Origin: Tricholoma matsutake
Taxonomy: Eukaryota; Basidiomycota; Agaricomycetes; Agaricales; Tricholomataceae
Assembly: GCA_026075535.2 (NCBI GenBank)
Contig: AP026538.1
Location: 3,782,001-3,846,000 of the forward strand
Length of the DNA stretch: 64,000 bases
Direction of reading: 5' to 3'
Of this stretch, positions 22,501 through 32,905 are shown in pieces. The notes beneath the pieces were generated by a model. The model was not told the origin of the DNA and searched no databases. It saw only the letters and a list, made by a program, of their open reading frames with translations. How positions within the stretch are numbered: position 1 is the stretch's first letter; every line of letters starts with the position of its first letter. Made by a program: the position numbers and the translations under genes.

Positions 22501-22948
22501 AGAAACTCGCTCATCACTTCCTGGGACCTTTCCCCATCGTCAAGTGTGTTGGAACACATGCCTATTGTCTATGCCTCCCAGCCTCCATGTCCAGACTCCA
22601 CCCAGTCTTCCATGTCGTCAAACTCCTTCCAGCTCCCCCAGATCCATTCCCAGGATGCCATTCACACCCACCACCACCGCCTACAGTGATCGAGGGAGAA
22701 CCCCAATACAAAGGCGAGTCAATCTTGGACAGCCAGTTGCGTCAAGGAAAACTCCAGTATTTGGTGCATTGAAAGGGTTATGGGTATGAGGAGAACTCAT
22801 GGGTCAAAGAGTCCAATGTGAATGCCCCTCGGTTAGTCAAGGAATTCCACCGACGGCACACTGCTGCGCTGGGTCACATTCAAGTCACTGACTTTGGTTG
22901 TATGCGATTTCGAATACATCGGGGCAATGCATCTTAGAGAGGGGGTGA
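22501..22948 (+). pseudogene. integrase tail and chromodomain, element 1, with polypurine tract
   Basis: Post-integrase linker with a Pro-rich stretch (about 22620-22690), then a chromodomain: [21 protein letters not shown] (about 22749-22803). The polyprotein ends TAG at 22934-22936. AGAGAGGGGGTGA immediately precedes the 3' LTR and is a good polypurine tract. Confidence 0.85.
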
Positions 22949-23390
22949 TGTAAGAGGACTAGGGGGACTAGGGGGGGTGCCCTGTGTGTTTCTCCTTTTT
23001 TTTTTACGTTTGTTCTATATTTTTCCTCACTTCATTTCCTTCTATTCTTCATTTCTGGATTTTATTACTAATTTCCCTTTCTATCATGTTTGTGCATGTT
23101 GACAGTTTTATATTTAGAGGCAGAGCACCCCTTCCGACATCTACCCCTTGGTATGATGTCATTCGGCAGCCTTGATCTGCCTATCTCTGCCTTTTCTATT
23201 TTTAGGTTATTATTTGATTTTTGTTGTCTTTTGATTTTTGTTGTCTTCATATATACTGGGCATCGGCAAAGGGATCCTTAGAGTTTTCTCTTTGGATTTC
23301 CCTTTGCTAGGTGCGCCCCCAATCCCTGTAATATGTAGTATAATTTTAACTTTGTATTTCCCTTTGCTAGAGGCTGAGGTTGCTCTTATA
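22949..23390 (+). repeat. 3' LTR of chromovirus element 1
   Basis: TGTAAGAGGACTAGGGG...GCTCTTATA, 442 bp. It carries small tandem duplications relative to other copies (CTAGGGGGA at the start and a repeated TTTTGTTGTCTT near 23220). TATATA at about 23249-23256. Confidence 0.95.
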
Positions 23391-23429
23391 GTTGCACCAC
23401 AAAGTGGTCAAAAAACCAGACCAGACTGG

Positions 23430-23612
23430 ACTTTCAAACACTCTTAGGTATTCCATCTACCCTTGTGGTGTCAAATGCCTTTCTCAACCAACTATTCTAT
23501 TAATAATCCCTCACATCAAAACCATCAATTTCCCCATCATGCATGTGCATCCCCCCTTCTTGTAGAGAGAACCCACATGATCTTAGCTAGCAAATAGTGG
23601 GTGTCACCCTAA
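23430..23612 (-). repeat. inverted copy of the 3298-3476 repeat, CpG-decayed
   Basis: Read on the minus strand it follows TGTTAGGGTGACACCCAC through GGAATACCTAAGAG like the copy at 3298-3476. Positions that are CpG there are TpG or CpA here. Confidence 0.6.
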
Positions 23613-24067
23613 CAGCATTATACTAGAGTCTTTCAATTGAACATTTCATAAGACCTAGTAAACATTTCCTTAAAACACAATTTTTAAACAAAACCATGTA
23701 CCACACTATCCAGAGCATGCATAAAATCAGACAATTATATATAACTGTCACCATATTTCTGCCTCAAAAAACATGTGATATCATTAGTCTGGCTACAGAC
23801 AACTACACAACCAGTAAAACTAGTCCACTTCCACAATACATTTGGTACTAATTACTAAAAGCTGACTGCATTCTCTTCTACAACACTTCACAAACAATAA
23901 CTCACCCCCAATATAAACACAGAACCATTTAGAAATAAATAGAAGCATCCACATCAATCCATTTGCTGCATCCCATGCAACTATCCACTGATAGGCAAGA
24001 AAATAAACAGCAAAAAGAAGAAATAGATCCCCCAACAACACAAGCCAGTAGTGCAGCAGCAAGGTCA
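23613..24067. other. AT-rich spacer, no gene seen
   Basis: Stops in all frames. Nothing recognised before the U2 snRNA gene. Confidence 0.4.
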
Positions 24068-24218
24068 TCATACCTCCATGTTGCAAGCAGAGCACAGAGG
24101 ACTAGGGCAGCAGAAATTAAATAACCAGAAATGAAGGCAGTGCCTCCATAATAGTGGTTAAACTATTAAGAACAGATACTACACTTGATCTAAGCCAAAA
24201 GGCCAGAGTGGTAAAGAT
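24068..24218 (-). ncRNA. U2 spliceosomal snRNA
   Basis: On the minus strand the 5' part reads GGCCTTTTGGCTTAGATCAA then GTGTAGTATCTGTTCTT, the invariant U2 segment that pairs with U6 and contains the GUAGUA branch-point recognition sequence (24174-24183 region). Stem IIa (AATAGT...ACTATT), stem IIb (GGAGGC...GCCTTC), an Sm-like site (ATTTCTGG, one change from AUUUUUGG) and a terminal hairpin with CTCTGCTTGCAA loop follow. A TATA box lies upstream. The 3' end is approximate. The preserved promoter and stems argue for a functional gene rather than a retro-pseudogene, but the copy number in the genome is unknown. Confidence 0.9.
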
Positions 24219-24237
24219 TTATCACGACAGGCGAGGG

Positions 24238-24247
24238 TTTATATAAG
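24238..24247 (-). promoter_or_regulatory. TATA box of the U2 snRNA gene
   Basis: CTTATATAAA on the minus strand, about 20-30 nt upstream of the U2 5' end (24218), a suitable distance for Pol II initiation at the snRNA start. Confidence 0.6.
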
Positions 24248-24675
24248 TTTGGACGTGCGCACGGACCAACTACTAAACGTGACCAATGATTACCAAATCT
24301 TTGCTCGATTGATTATTTCTTGCAATTGCTGCTGGCTATAGCTATTTCTTGGGAATTGAACAGCTTATATGAGAATTCACAGACAACCTTTCGATGTACT
24401 CTGCCCAACACCTACAAGCCGAGCTAGTATTGATCAATGCGGGAGTTCTGACCATTCCTGTTCTGGAGACTTTGATGCCGTGGCGAGCGAGCGAATGACC
24501 ATCTTCGAACCTTCAGAAGTATGTGCATGTTAAAATTTCACAGTCAGCTTAGTTCTTTTTGGCTTGGCGTCAACTTCGCGTAATCACATTGGTGGGCCTG
24601 CTATTCAACTGCTATTTGGCCAGCCGCCTTTCCTTTCGAGCTCTGCGAGGCTCGTATTTCTTCGCAGCGGTGGAT
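24248..24675. other. shared upstream region of U2 (-) and aspartic protease (+)
   Basis: Divergent intergenic region with normal CpG content. It contains the 5' flanks of both genes and no other gene was recognised. Confidence 0.5.
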
Positions 24676-26776
24676 ATGTCTCGCTATTCATTATTTTACA
24701 ATATCTCTGGCATGATGTGGGTCTGCTGGTTTATGCTCGCTTCTTTCATCCTTTCTTCTTCAGCGTCGACTGTACAAATTTTTTCAAAATCACAGGTAGA
24801 ACGTACAGGAGGAATACACATGCCAATATATAGACAAAAAACTCATTCAACTCGGAGACGAAGTTCAACGGGATCCATCGGACTCGGCGACTTTATCGAC
24901 GTGTGAGTAGCCCGCCGGGATTATTTGCAACTTTCGCAGCTCATTGTGTCCAGAACATACAGTGTTCTTCTTACAGTTGGTAGGAATTCGATGCCTGTAG
25001 TCCTCGGTGTGTAATACACTGTCTCTCGTCATCTGTCCTACCTTACGTCAGGTATGTTTAGACACGGGTTCTGCGGATCTTTGGGTGCTATCTGACGCGT
25101 GTACGACGTGTCCCGGAGATGTGGCGCTATACCGGCAAGCTACCTTCCAATCCGTTGATCTGGACGTGAGGCTCTTGTACGGCGACTCGCGGACGGGCAC
25201 ACATGCATCCGGCTTGATAGGAAGAGATGAGGTCGGTATCGCCGGTTTCACGCTTGAAGATCAGTACTTCGCTGCTATTAATAACACAAACACAAGCGTA
25301 GAGGAAACGGACTCCGCAGGAATCTTCGGTCTGGGATTCCCTGTAAATAGGTTTCGCTTTTCTCTTGACATTTCGACCGGGAGTTTCATTCTTTATGTTG
25401 CACCAGTGTCATTTGGTCGATCGCCTTTCGTAACCAACGTACTTCATCGGGGACTACCAAGCATGAAATCAAAAATAGTAACAATAGCAATCGTAAACGG
25501 CTCGATTTCCCAGATTTGTCCTCGCTGTACCCACGGTCGACGCGACCCGCCCGCCAACTATCGTCCTCGACCGTTCCTGCAGTTTTCCATTCTTACCCGA
25601 CCATAGCACCTCTGCTAGCGCGGTTGGTGGTGACCAATGCGCTCAGTTTCCCGCTGTTTACGATAGCGCTGCAGAGGGATACGGTCGAAGTCGGCGGGAA
25701 TGTTGGACTACTGAGTATTGGCGCGCTGCCTAATTGGATGAAGAACGAAAGCGTAACTTGGGTGCCCGTGCGCATGTACACGAAGGAACAGGGAGGTTTG
25801 CCTCCCCCTCCGGATTCACCTAATGAAGTATGCTATCTACTCTGCTTGTGATCATATCGAGTTGACGGTGATCTTCCAGCAATATCCAATAGCATGGGAA
25901 GTATTCGTCGACGACGTCTTTCTGGATGGCGAGAAGCTTCCTAGGTCAACACTATCGCCCCCGTCGATTGCTCTCTCCGCCCTGATCGACACCGTAAGTG
26001 GCCTTTTCCTTGACTACCGTCCTCAGGCTCTTGGCTAATAATTGCTGCAAAGGGCAACTCTCTGCTTCGCGGCCCTGCCGATGTCGTGCAGGCCATCTTC
26101 TCGAAACTCGGTCCGCGAATCCCTTGCTCAGAGCCGCACACCCTCGCTTTCCAGATCGGGGGCAAGCAATTTCCTGTTGACCCACGCGACTTCGTGAACC
26201 AGGCGTACACAAGCTCTGTCGACGAGTGCAAACCGAACCTCGTGCAAACGGATCCGCCTAAGGTTGGCAAGTATCTGTATAGCTGGAGCTTAGGCGATCC
26301 GTTCCTCAAAAGGTGTGCGAGCATTTAAGTTTTGATTTTGATTTTCGGGTGATTTGATTGGGATTATTTGTGTGTCAGTGTGATATCGTCGTTCTACTAT
26401 GGGAATTTGACGTATCCATCGCAAGACCCACCTCGAATGGGGTTCCTGTCTACCGTGCCTTCTGATGCCGATGACAGGATGAGAGCCGCCGTACGTACCG
26501 CTTCACATAAAGACGGGACATTTCCGGGTGAGCGTTTATGCGATGAGTTAACCGGCAATGAAACCAATGTTGAATTATCTTTTCTCTGTCATCCAAGCTG
26601 TGTCGGAAACAGCACCTGCAGGACCACCGTCATCATCGCAGACCAACGCGGAAGGCGTTCCAGAGGCTAATCCGACGGGGGCTGTGGATCCTTTCCAATC
26701 GAATCCAGCTCGACAGCCACGAACCTCGTGGGTATGGCTGCTGGCCGTGGGGCTGACTAGCTTCCTCATGATTTGA
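24676..26776 (+). CDS. A1 family (pepsin-like) aspartic protease, GPI-type tail
   Basis: Eight-exon model: 24676-24902, 24984-25006 (23-nt micro-exon), 25062-25350, 25488-25827, 25880-25993, 26053-26312, 26379-26527 and 26598-26776, total 1581 nt, 526 aa. All introns are GT...AG and all junctions keep frame. An N-terminal hydrophobic segment (MMWVCWFMLASFILSSSAST) is a likely signal peptide. The first catalytic Asp is in VVLDTGSADLWVLS, and GIFGLGFPVN follows. The second catalytic Asp is in ALIDTGNSLLRG, created by the 25993/26053 splice. SFYYGNLTYPSQDPPRMGFL is typical of the family end. A Ser/Pro/Asn-rich stretch and a final hydrophobic SWVWLLAVGLTSFLMI suggest a GPI or membrane anchor. Predicted role: secreted or cell-surface acid peptidase. 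The start Met is chosen by the signal peptide. The micro-exon boundaries are the least certain part. Confidence 0.85.
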
Positions 26777-28987
26777 TGAATGGATATAGCTCGTTTTCTT
26801 GAGTGTGTAAGTTTGATTGAAGGGTAGGCTACTACTATATTGATACTTGTAATACCTTGTCATCGAGTCCCCGTACCTTGCTTTGTTGTATTACGGTTTT
26901 TCTTGGGAGAATCCAGGGGCAAAACATGAAGGTGTCCTGTACTCACTATTATTATTAGATTTGTCTAGTCATTTGTTGCAGGCGCGCGCAGTAACATTTG
27001 ATATCGCGCTATTGCCGTCGCCGGTGGACAAGTCGCGCTCTCATGGGACGAGGGGCCTGTAGTAGTCCAGATCTGATAAATCCGTATCGCGAAGATAACG
27101 AATGTTCGAAGGAGTATTGTCCTCTCCAATGTATCATGAACGATTGATATCTGGCCCAGTTAATCCAATTTACACTTTATCATCATAGTTCTCCACATGT
27201 GAACGAGCCTCATGGGCAGCCAGCTGTTGTTCTAATGATGGATACTCTGTAAGGTACCCTAATCTTGTTCCTCGACGTGGATGCTGGCTCTGCCAGACCT
27301 TTAACCATACCCAGTTGGTGGTCCATGACTCCATGATGTTGATCCGGATGCCTCGGCAGTATCCAATTCACATTGGTATTGATGGACTCAGCCACTGTAA
27401 CACATGTGTACGCATTTACCTATTAAACTCAAGGATGTCATATTCAAATAATCGCCTGTCCCTCCAGCAGTTGTCTGACGCAAGTCTGACGTCTGATTGG
27501 TCAGGTGACCTATGGTTAAACCCATGGGATTGTCATTGACTGGAAAACACTCCCATATGCTCGTATACATCGGGATGTCGACCAGTCATCTATAATGTAG
27601 AACAGATCTTCGACATGTTGGGACAGCGATGGTGTCGAGATTGGGATTGAGCTCTGCGTTATCAGAATGGGAGTGACTTGGACGTGGTGTGGTACTATGG
27701 AGCATTTACTGTGGTCGTCTATATCGTTTGGAACGTGTAATAATTCTCCCGAACGCGGAATGGATGTTGGACTACGCTGAGACAGCGGTGAACTCCGCGG
27801 CATTGGATCGGATGTGGCTGTAAAAAGTGGGTCAAAGCAGATTATTGTAGAATCGGCAAGGAACCTGGAAGTGCAGTGTGGCTGAGACAAGTACTTTTCG
27901 CGTATAAAAGTAGCTTGCAGAATGAAAACTTCCACGGAGCAGATGTTCGAGAAGCAGAGGTATGGCCGGGCAAGAAGGTCTCAACTCGGGACCTGCGTGA
28001 GTTAGACCTCGAGTCGCTGGGACGGAAAGCTGCTGGAGGGTCGGATGCACTGTATTGAATGTGCACCGACCGTGTAAAACATACTTAGATTGCATGGTCG
28101 ACGCGCCGAAAGTGTTAAAGATTAGTGCGTAAGGGACGTGATTATTCAATATTCAATCGCTGCCAACGAGATTGCAACTAACTATGTAATGCCTGAAGAG
28201 ATAATCGAGGTACTGAGAAGACTCTCTTGTAACTTTGGCTCTTCCCCCAGTCGCAAAGGCTAGTATTTTGAACCCCAGGAATCTAACGCAGATGTTAACA
28301 TTGGAGAGAAGATAGCGAATTCCGGATGAAGGTGAATCCAATCGTATTGCAATTGTACGATCTGTCAACACACGAATCTTTTCGTAATCGCCAGGGTACG
28401 CCGAACACGAGACGCCTAGACTCTGGTGGAAGCGCACTGCAACGATCCGCGATCAATCAAATTCTAGCTATTTTTGGGAGGAAGGAAAAAGAATAGGTTT
28501 TAAGTTTAGGGGAGATCTGCATGAGGATATGGTCCCTGGCCGGAGGATCGTCAAGATATCAAAGGTTGACAGCTGTACTTCAAGTTGAAACTTGATCTTG
28601 ACTGACCCATCACGATGATCAAGAAGGGCGTGTAAACGAGACTTACACACAATCCCACCATCATCATGATGCGGAACCCGAGGGCTCTAACAAAGGAGCT
28701 ACAGGCCTGTTTTCAGGTCAACTGAAAACTTTGTTAAAAACAAAAGTTTCTGTGATGAGACTCGGACCTTTCCCTAATCTTTCGGTCATATTTTCAACAC
28801 CTGTTCGTCCCGATATGTGTTCATTGACAATGACATAGCGGAAGCTTCCTCGTATTTGTACATGTATGCCAACCGCGTCGCAATCACATGATCATATGTC
28901 ACGTATTACGCGTTTTTGACGGAGGCGTAGCAAGTTTCTTTCACTCTGCTCATATTTTGGTAGACGTTGGCCACGAAGAGCCAAAAA
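26777..28987. other. intergenic region, no gene recognised
   Basis: A 2.2-kb CpG-containing stretch. Short open frames occur on both strands (e.g. plus 27876-28058, minus 27516-27935 and 28153-28437), but none shows a domain, intron structure or recognisable family. Upstream promoter sequence for the transporter gene presumably lies at its end. Confidence 0.4.
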
Positions 28988-31641
28988 ATGTCACCACTAG
29001 GATCTGGCGCTGGTTCTAGCCTTCCACTCCCAGTGCTGGTTCTTTCGGGCTCGTCAACTTTGGTTGCCGTTCTGGTGTCGGCAATGTCTATCTATCTACA
29101 GCTCAAGAACTACAGGAAACCCATCTTACAAAGGTGTGGACCTTTCAAAGAATATTTATGCGGGTTTTCGACGGTCACATTTGTGCAGGATGGCTATACG
29201 AATCATGGTCATGGTCCCTCTTTACGCGATCTCGTCTCTGATCGCGTTGTTTTCGTTGGAGGCTGCCTTTGTGATCGATGCCATAAGGGATATTTACGAG
29301 GTGCGTTTGTATTATGCTTTCTCTAAAAGAGGGTGTCTAGAAGAGGGTGGGCAATGGGGTAAATCGGGATTCTTAAACCCCTATGAATTGAAGTGCTCGG
29401 GAGCCATTCAATTGTCATTCCCTTTGGGTGATTCTGCGCATGCGTAGTCTTCATTCGTTGCGTGCGTTACCTTGAACATAACTATTACCTTTTTTCAATG
29501 GGGTCAAAAATTAAATTTTTTTCTTCCCTTTTCAGGCTTTCGTCATTTACTGTTTCTTCACGCTTCTCCTTTCTTACCTCGGCGGAGAGCGATCTCTACT
29601 GATGCTCCTGCATGGACGACCGCCGAAACATCCTATGTTCCCTGTCAGCCTCTTCAAGCGAGAGATTGATGTCAGTGATCCATATACATTCCTATTCCTG
29701 AAGCGTGGCATTCTGCGTGCGTTTCAAATCACGACTTTCTGTAATATGCATTCATGCCCTTATGCTTCAGAATATGTGCAAGTCAAGCCTGTTCTGGCTG
29801 CTGCTACTGTTATTTTGAAAGCATTCGGCAAATTCAACGAAGGAGACTTTCGGGCAAATTCAGGCTATCTCTATGTTAGCATCATCTACAACACCAGTAT
29901 CTGCCTAAGCCTATACTGCCTTGCAATGTTCTGGCTTTGTATTAACGATGACTTGAGACCTTTTCGGCAAGTCCATCGGTCTTCCTCCTTCAAATGACGC
30001 TGATCTAACATAAAATATAGACCTATACCAAAATTTCTCTGCGTTAAGGGTATCTTATTCTTTTCGTTCTGGCAGTCGATCGGCATATCCATCCTGGTCG
30101 CGGCAGGCGCCATTTCTAAGCTTGGGCCATACACCGATGCTGAGCACATCTCTGTGGGACTGACGGACACCCTCATTTGTCTGGAAATGCCGTTCTTTGC
30201 CTTTGCGCATATGTTTGCCTTTTCCCACACGGATTACATTGATCCCCACCACTCTTACATTGCCCGTATGCGGATGTACTACGCATTTCGTGATGCGTTC
30301 GGCTTGTTGGACGTCGTCGAAGACTCAAAAGTTACTCTCCGCGGAGAGGGCATGGATTACCGTGAATTTGAGCCTGCGGAAGGATTCATACATCAAGGCA
30401 CTGGGCGTGACCGCCGGATTCGCGCAGGACTGAGATACAGTAAAGGTGGTCAAACGAAATACTGGCTCCCCCGACCGGCGAGAGATACGCAGCAGCCTGG
30501 TCGCGTTGAGCGTGGCGTCAACCGTGCAATAACCAAGGTGGCGCGTGTGGATCGAGGAGAGGACGTCCATGGTCCTCTATTCGCTGAGGAGGCTGATGAC
30601 GTGGTGCATCTTGCTCCTGATCTCCGAGGTTCGGATGAAGAACCTGATATGTGGAATATCGACTATGCGGAAGACGGTTTTGAGCTACCGTTTGGAGACC
30701 TAGATGAGGGTGATGAGGAGCTATTTGATCACTGCAAGAATTATCTCTTTGGCGATTATAACTATCCAGTCATCGATGTCAGCTCAGAGTATGCGAGAAC
30801 AGTGATGTGGGATGAAGAGGAGAGAGTTTTGAGGAACGAACGAGGAGCGTGGTTTTCACCACTCCGAGGATCAAAAATCCAGACAGCACTTGAACGAAGA
30901 GAAGGTCCCGTTTGGCAAGGCTATGGCGCGGTAAATTCAACGTCCCGAGGTGTGTACAGAGGCCGAGAGGATGGGGTTCATGAGACCGCTGGGCAAAGAA
31001 GTGATAGATTGATTGATTTCGAACAGGATCACGTCCCCACAGCCGAATACGGAGGCGTTAGGATGAAGTGGACGAAGGTCAAAGACCAGCAATCCCGTTC
31101 GACATCCCACTCAGAGTCTTCTCATCTTCGTAGCATCTCACGGTTGCACGCAAGCACTCCACCAGACCCCTCAGCGGAAAGCAGTAGGAGTCCAGCTGAT
31201 CGACTTCGCTCTCCGCCATCAATGTCACAGCATAACTCTAGGACGATAGAATCGACAGTACTTCCGCCTGATGCGGTGGATCTGGTTGTAGAAGATTATC
31301 ACGCTGCACAAGAGGAGCAAACACGGGAGAGGAGAAAGGGCGAACCAACAGTCCGGGGATCAGGACTACGCAAGATCTACAAACGCGAGTTTACTGGTCA
31401 GGCCGAGCGCAGTGCAAGGACATACGGAGAAATAGAAGTACAAGAACCAGACGGAGAACAGCAAGCGGACGATGAGCAGGAAATCATGGGTGCTGAGGGA
31501 GAGGAATCCGATGGCGAAGAAGATCCAGGGAGTTCCGTACTCGTGGCGAGAACGGAAGGCACTATAGCCATAGCAGGGACGCCACCAGTCCACGCACGCC
31601 TGGTGGTTAGTGGGTATGACGAAGATAACCCATGGGTCTAA
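28988..31641 (+). CDS. Ost-alpha/TMEM184 (solute transporter alpha) family membrane protein
   Basis: Five-exon model: 28988-29133, 29189-29300, 29536-29716, 29771-29966 and 30021-31641, 2256 nt, 751 aa. Introns are 55, 235, 54 and 54 nt, and the last has a GC donor (GCAAGT...TAG). Seven-TM-like hydrophobic blocks fall in the first about 260 residues. Family landmarks are the QLKNYRKPILQR end of TM1, VPLYAISSLIALF, KFLCVKGILFFSFWQS and EMPFFAFAHMFAFS. The C-terminal about 450 residues are hydrophilic, with acidic runs (about 30580-30740 and 31430-31545) and Arg-rich patches, a long cytoplasmic tail. Family members are membrane proteins linked to lipid/steroid transport or vacuolar morphology. 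The substrate here is unknown. The ATG at 28988 is the first in frame. Confidence 0.9.
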
Positions 31642-32273
31642 GACCTCCGCCCAGTTTGATATTGTCATGTGTATCGGTGACTGTACGGTTTACATCTCAT
31701 TGTACAACCCCCGATCTTACAGATTCATCTAGTATATCAGGTTTGCATTATGAAGGAATGTTCAGAAACACGCATGTATTTATTTATGACATATACCCTT
31801 TACCGGTTGTCTTTTTACAGCATTTCCCAGGCAATATCAGCACCAGAAACAGTTCTGTCTCTTTTGGGTCATTCGTGCATGTGACGTCATACACTGGCAT
31901 ATCCTACAAACCCCCCGAATTCCATGCGTTAGCTGCCGCAGAACGATTTGGCCGCAATCCGACCACATAGGATCTACTGATCTCACTCGGTCAGCTTCAA
32001 CCTCACGGCCCTGCCTGCACGCTGGAGCAAGTTCCGTATTTGTCGAATGCTTCTTATAGATCAAGTGCCACGATCATTTACCGTCAATGCCAAAATATTT
32101 CCATCATTGTTGGCCCGAGAAGGGGCACCCTTTGCTTGGATTTTTGCATCAAAAAGTCCCTGATGCAAATCTGTTGCACAAATTGCTCGAGCGACTTGTT
32201 GATTCTGAGACGCGGATCCTGACTATCACTATCGTCGGTCTTTCATGTATGTTTCTTCCTATTGCTAGCCACG
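31642..32273. other. intergenic region with a possible upstream exon at 32087-32246
   Basis: A plus-strand open stretch from ATG 32087 (KYFHHCWPEKGHPLLGFLHQ onward) may belong to the next gene, but no splice of usual length joins it in frame, so it is left out of that model. Confidence 0.35.
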
Positions 32274-32905
32274 ATGCTCACCCCAACTATGCGTAGGGCC
32301 ACTCGGTTACCGACTGTATGTGTTGTTGTGAGCTCCAATGCAGAGCAATACCGTGTTGTGGACATTAGTGGTGCACGAAATGGATCTTTTATTCGAGAAC
32401 GAATCTTATCCAAGGTCAGGCGCTTCAAGTGGTTCGTCTGTTGATGCTTTACAAGCTATTTCGTTTAGTTGTGTATCCCGGACGATGCTCATCCGAACTT
32501 CTCAATATACCAGTCAGAGATTGGTTGCTTTGCCATTGGCGACGCCCTGTCGAATGCTTCCTTGTTTGAACTATGTCGCGACTATGGTGACGCCTCAGGG
32601 TCTCTCAAATTATTTGCATCCACATCTCCTGACCGACCACCGCCTCCAGATCAAGCAGGGGCATCTCCGGTATGATTCCGTTGTTCGCAATGAATCAGAG
32701 CTGACCGTGTGTCGTAGACATCTTACATGACTACCCGCAGATTTTGAGAGGTTTTCTCCTTGAGCACAGCGAATCGATTCAGCAGTATTTCTATCCATCA
32801 CGAGACGGGGGAACTTTTCAATACCACACCTTGTATATTCCTACCCATTCTACCCAGTCTTCTTTGCCAGAGCCGACGAAGATCTGGAAGGTGAATGTAA
32901 TATAA
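32274..32905 (+). CDS. BCK1-type MAPKKK N-terminal RA-like domain protein, no kinase
   Basis: Three exons: 32274-32414, 32469-32669 and 32741-32905, 507 nt, 168 aa, frame-consistent GT...AG introns of 54 and 71 nt. Residues about 14-45 read VVVSSNAEQYRVVDISGARN then FIRERILSK. After the splice the sequence is LCIPDDAHPNFSIYQSEIG followed by FAIGDALSN and LFELCRDYGDASGSLKLF. This order is that of the Ras-association-like domain in the N-terminal half of fungal BCK1-type cell-wall-integrity MAPKKKs. A Pro-rich piece follows and no kinase domain is present downstream. It may be a stand-alone duplicate or a truncated copy. The last exon is inferred only from frame and splice sites. Family assignment is from memory of conserved motifs. 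Confidence 0.5.

Larger units (their letters stand above)
15614..23390 (+). mobile_element. gypsy chromovirus element 1, decayed, with two nested insertions
   Basis: LTRs at 15614-16025 and 22949-23390 enclose gag, PR, RT, RNase H, IN and chromodomain sequence in that order, all on the plus strand with many TGA/TAA/TAG stops and a roughly 20-nt deletion near 18838 relative to element 2. It is interrupted by a TGATG...CTATCA repeat (19432-20780) in RNase H and by a solo LTR of its own family (21657-22081) in IN. Flanks are AGCCC and GTTGC, so no target duplication is preserved. The C-terminal chromodomain places it in the chromovirus branch of Ty3/gypsy. It cannot encode an intact polyprotein. 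Confidence 0.95.

Noticed and set aside
32087..32246. Upstream exon of the BCK1-like gene
   Set aside because: No intron of normal length joins it in the correct frame. Kept only as a possibility in the spacer entry.
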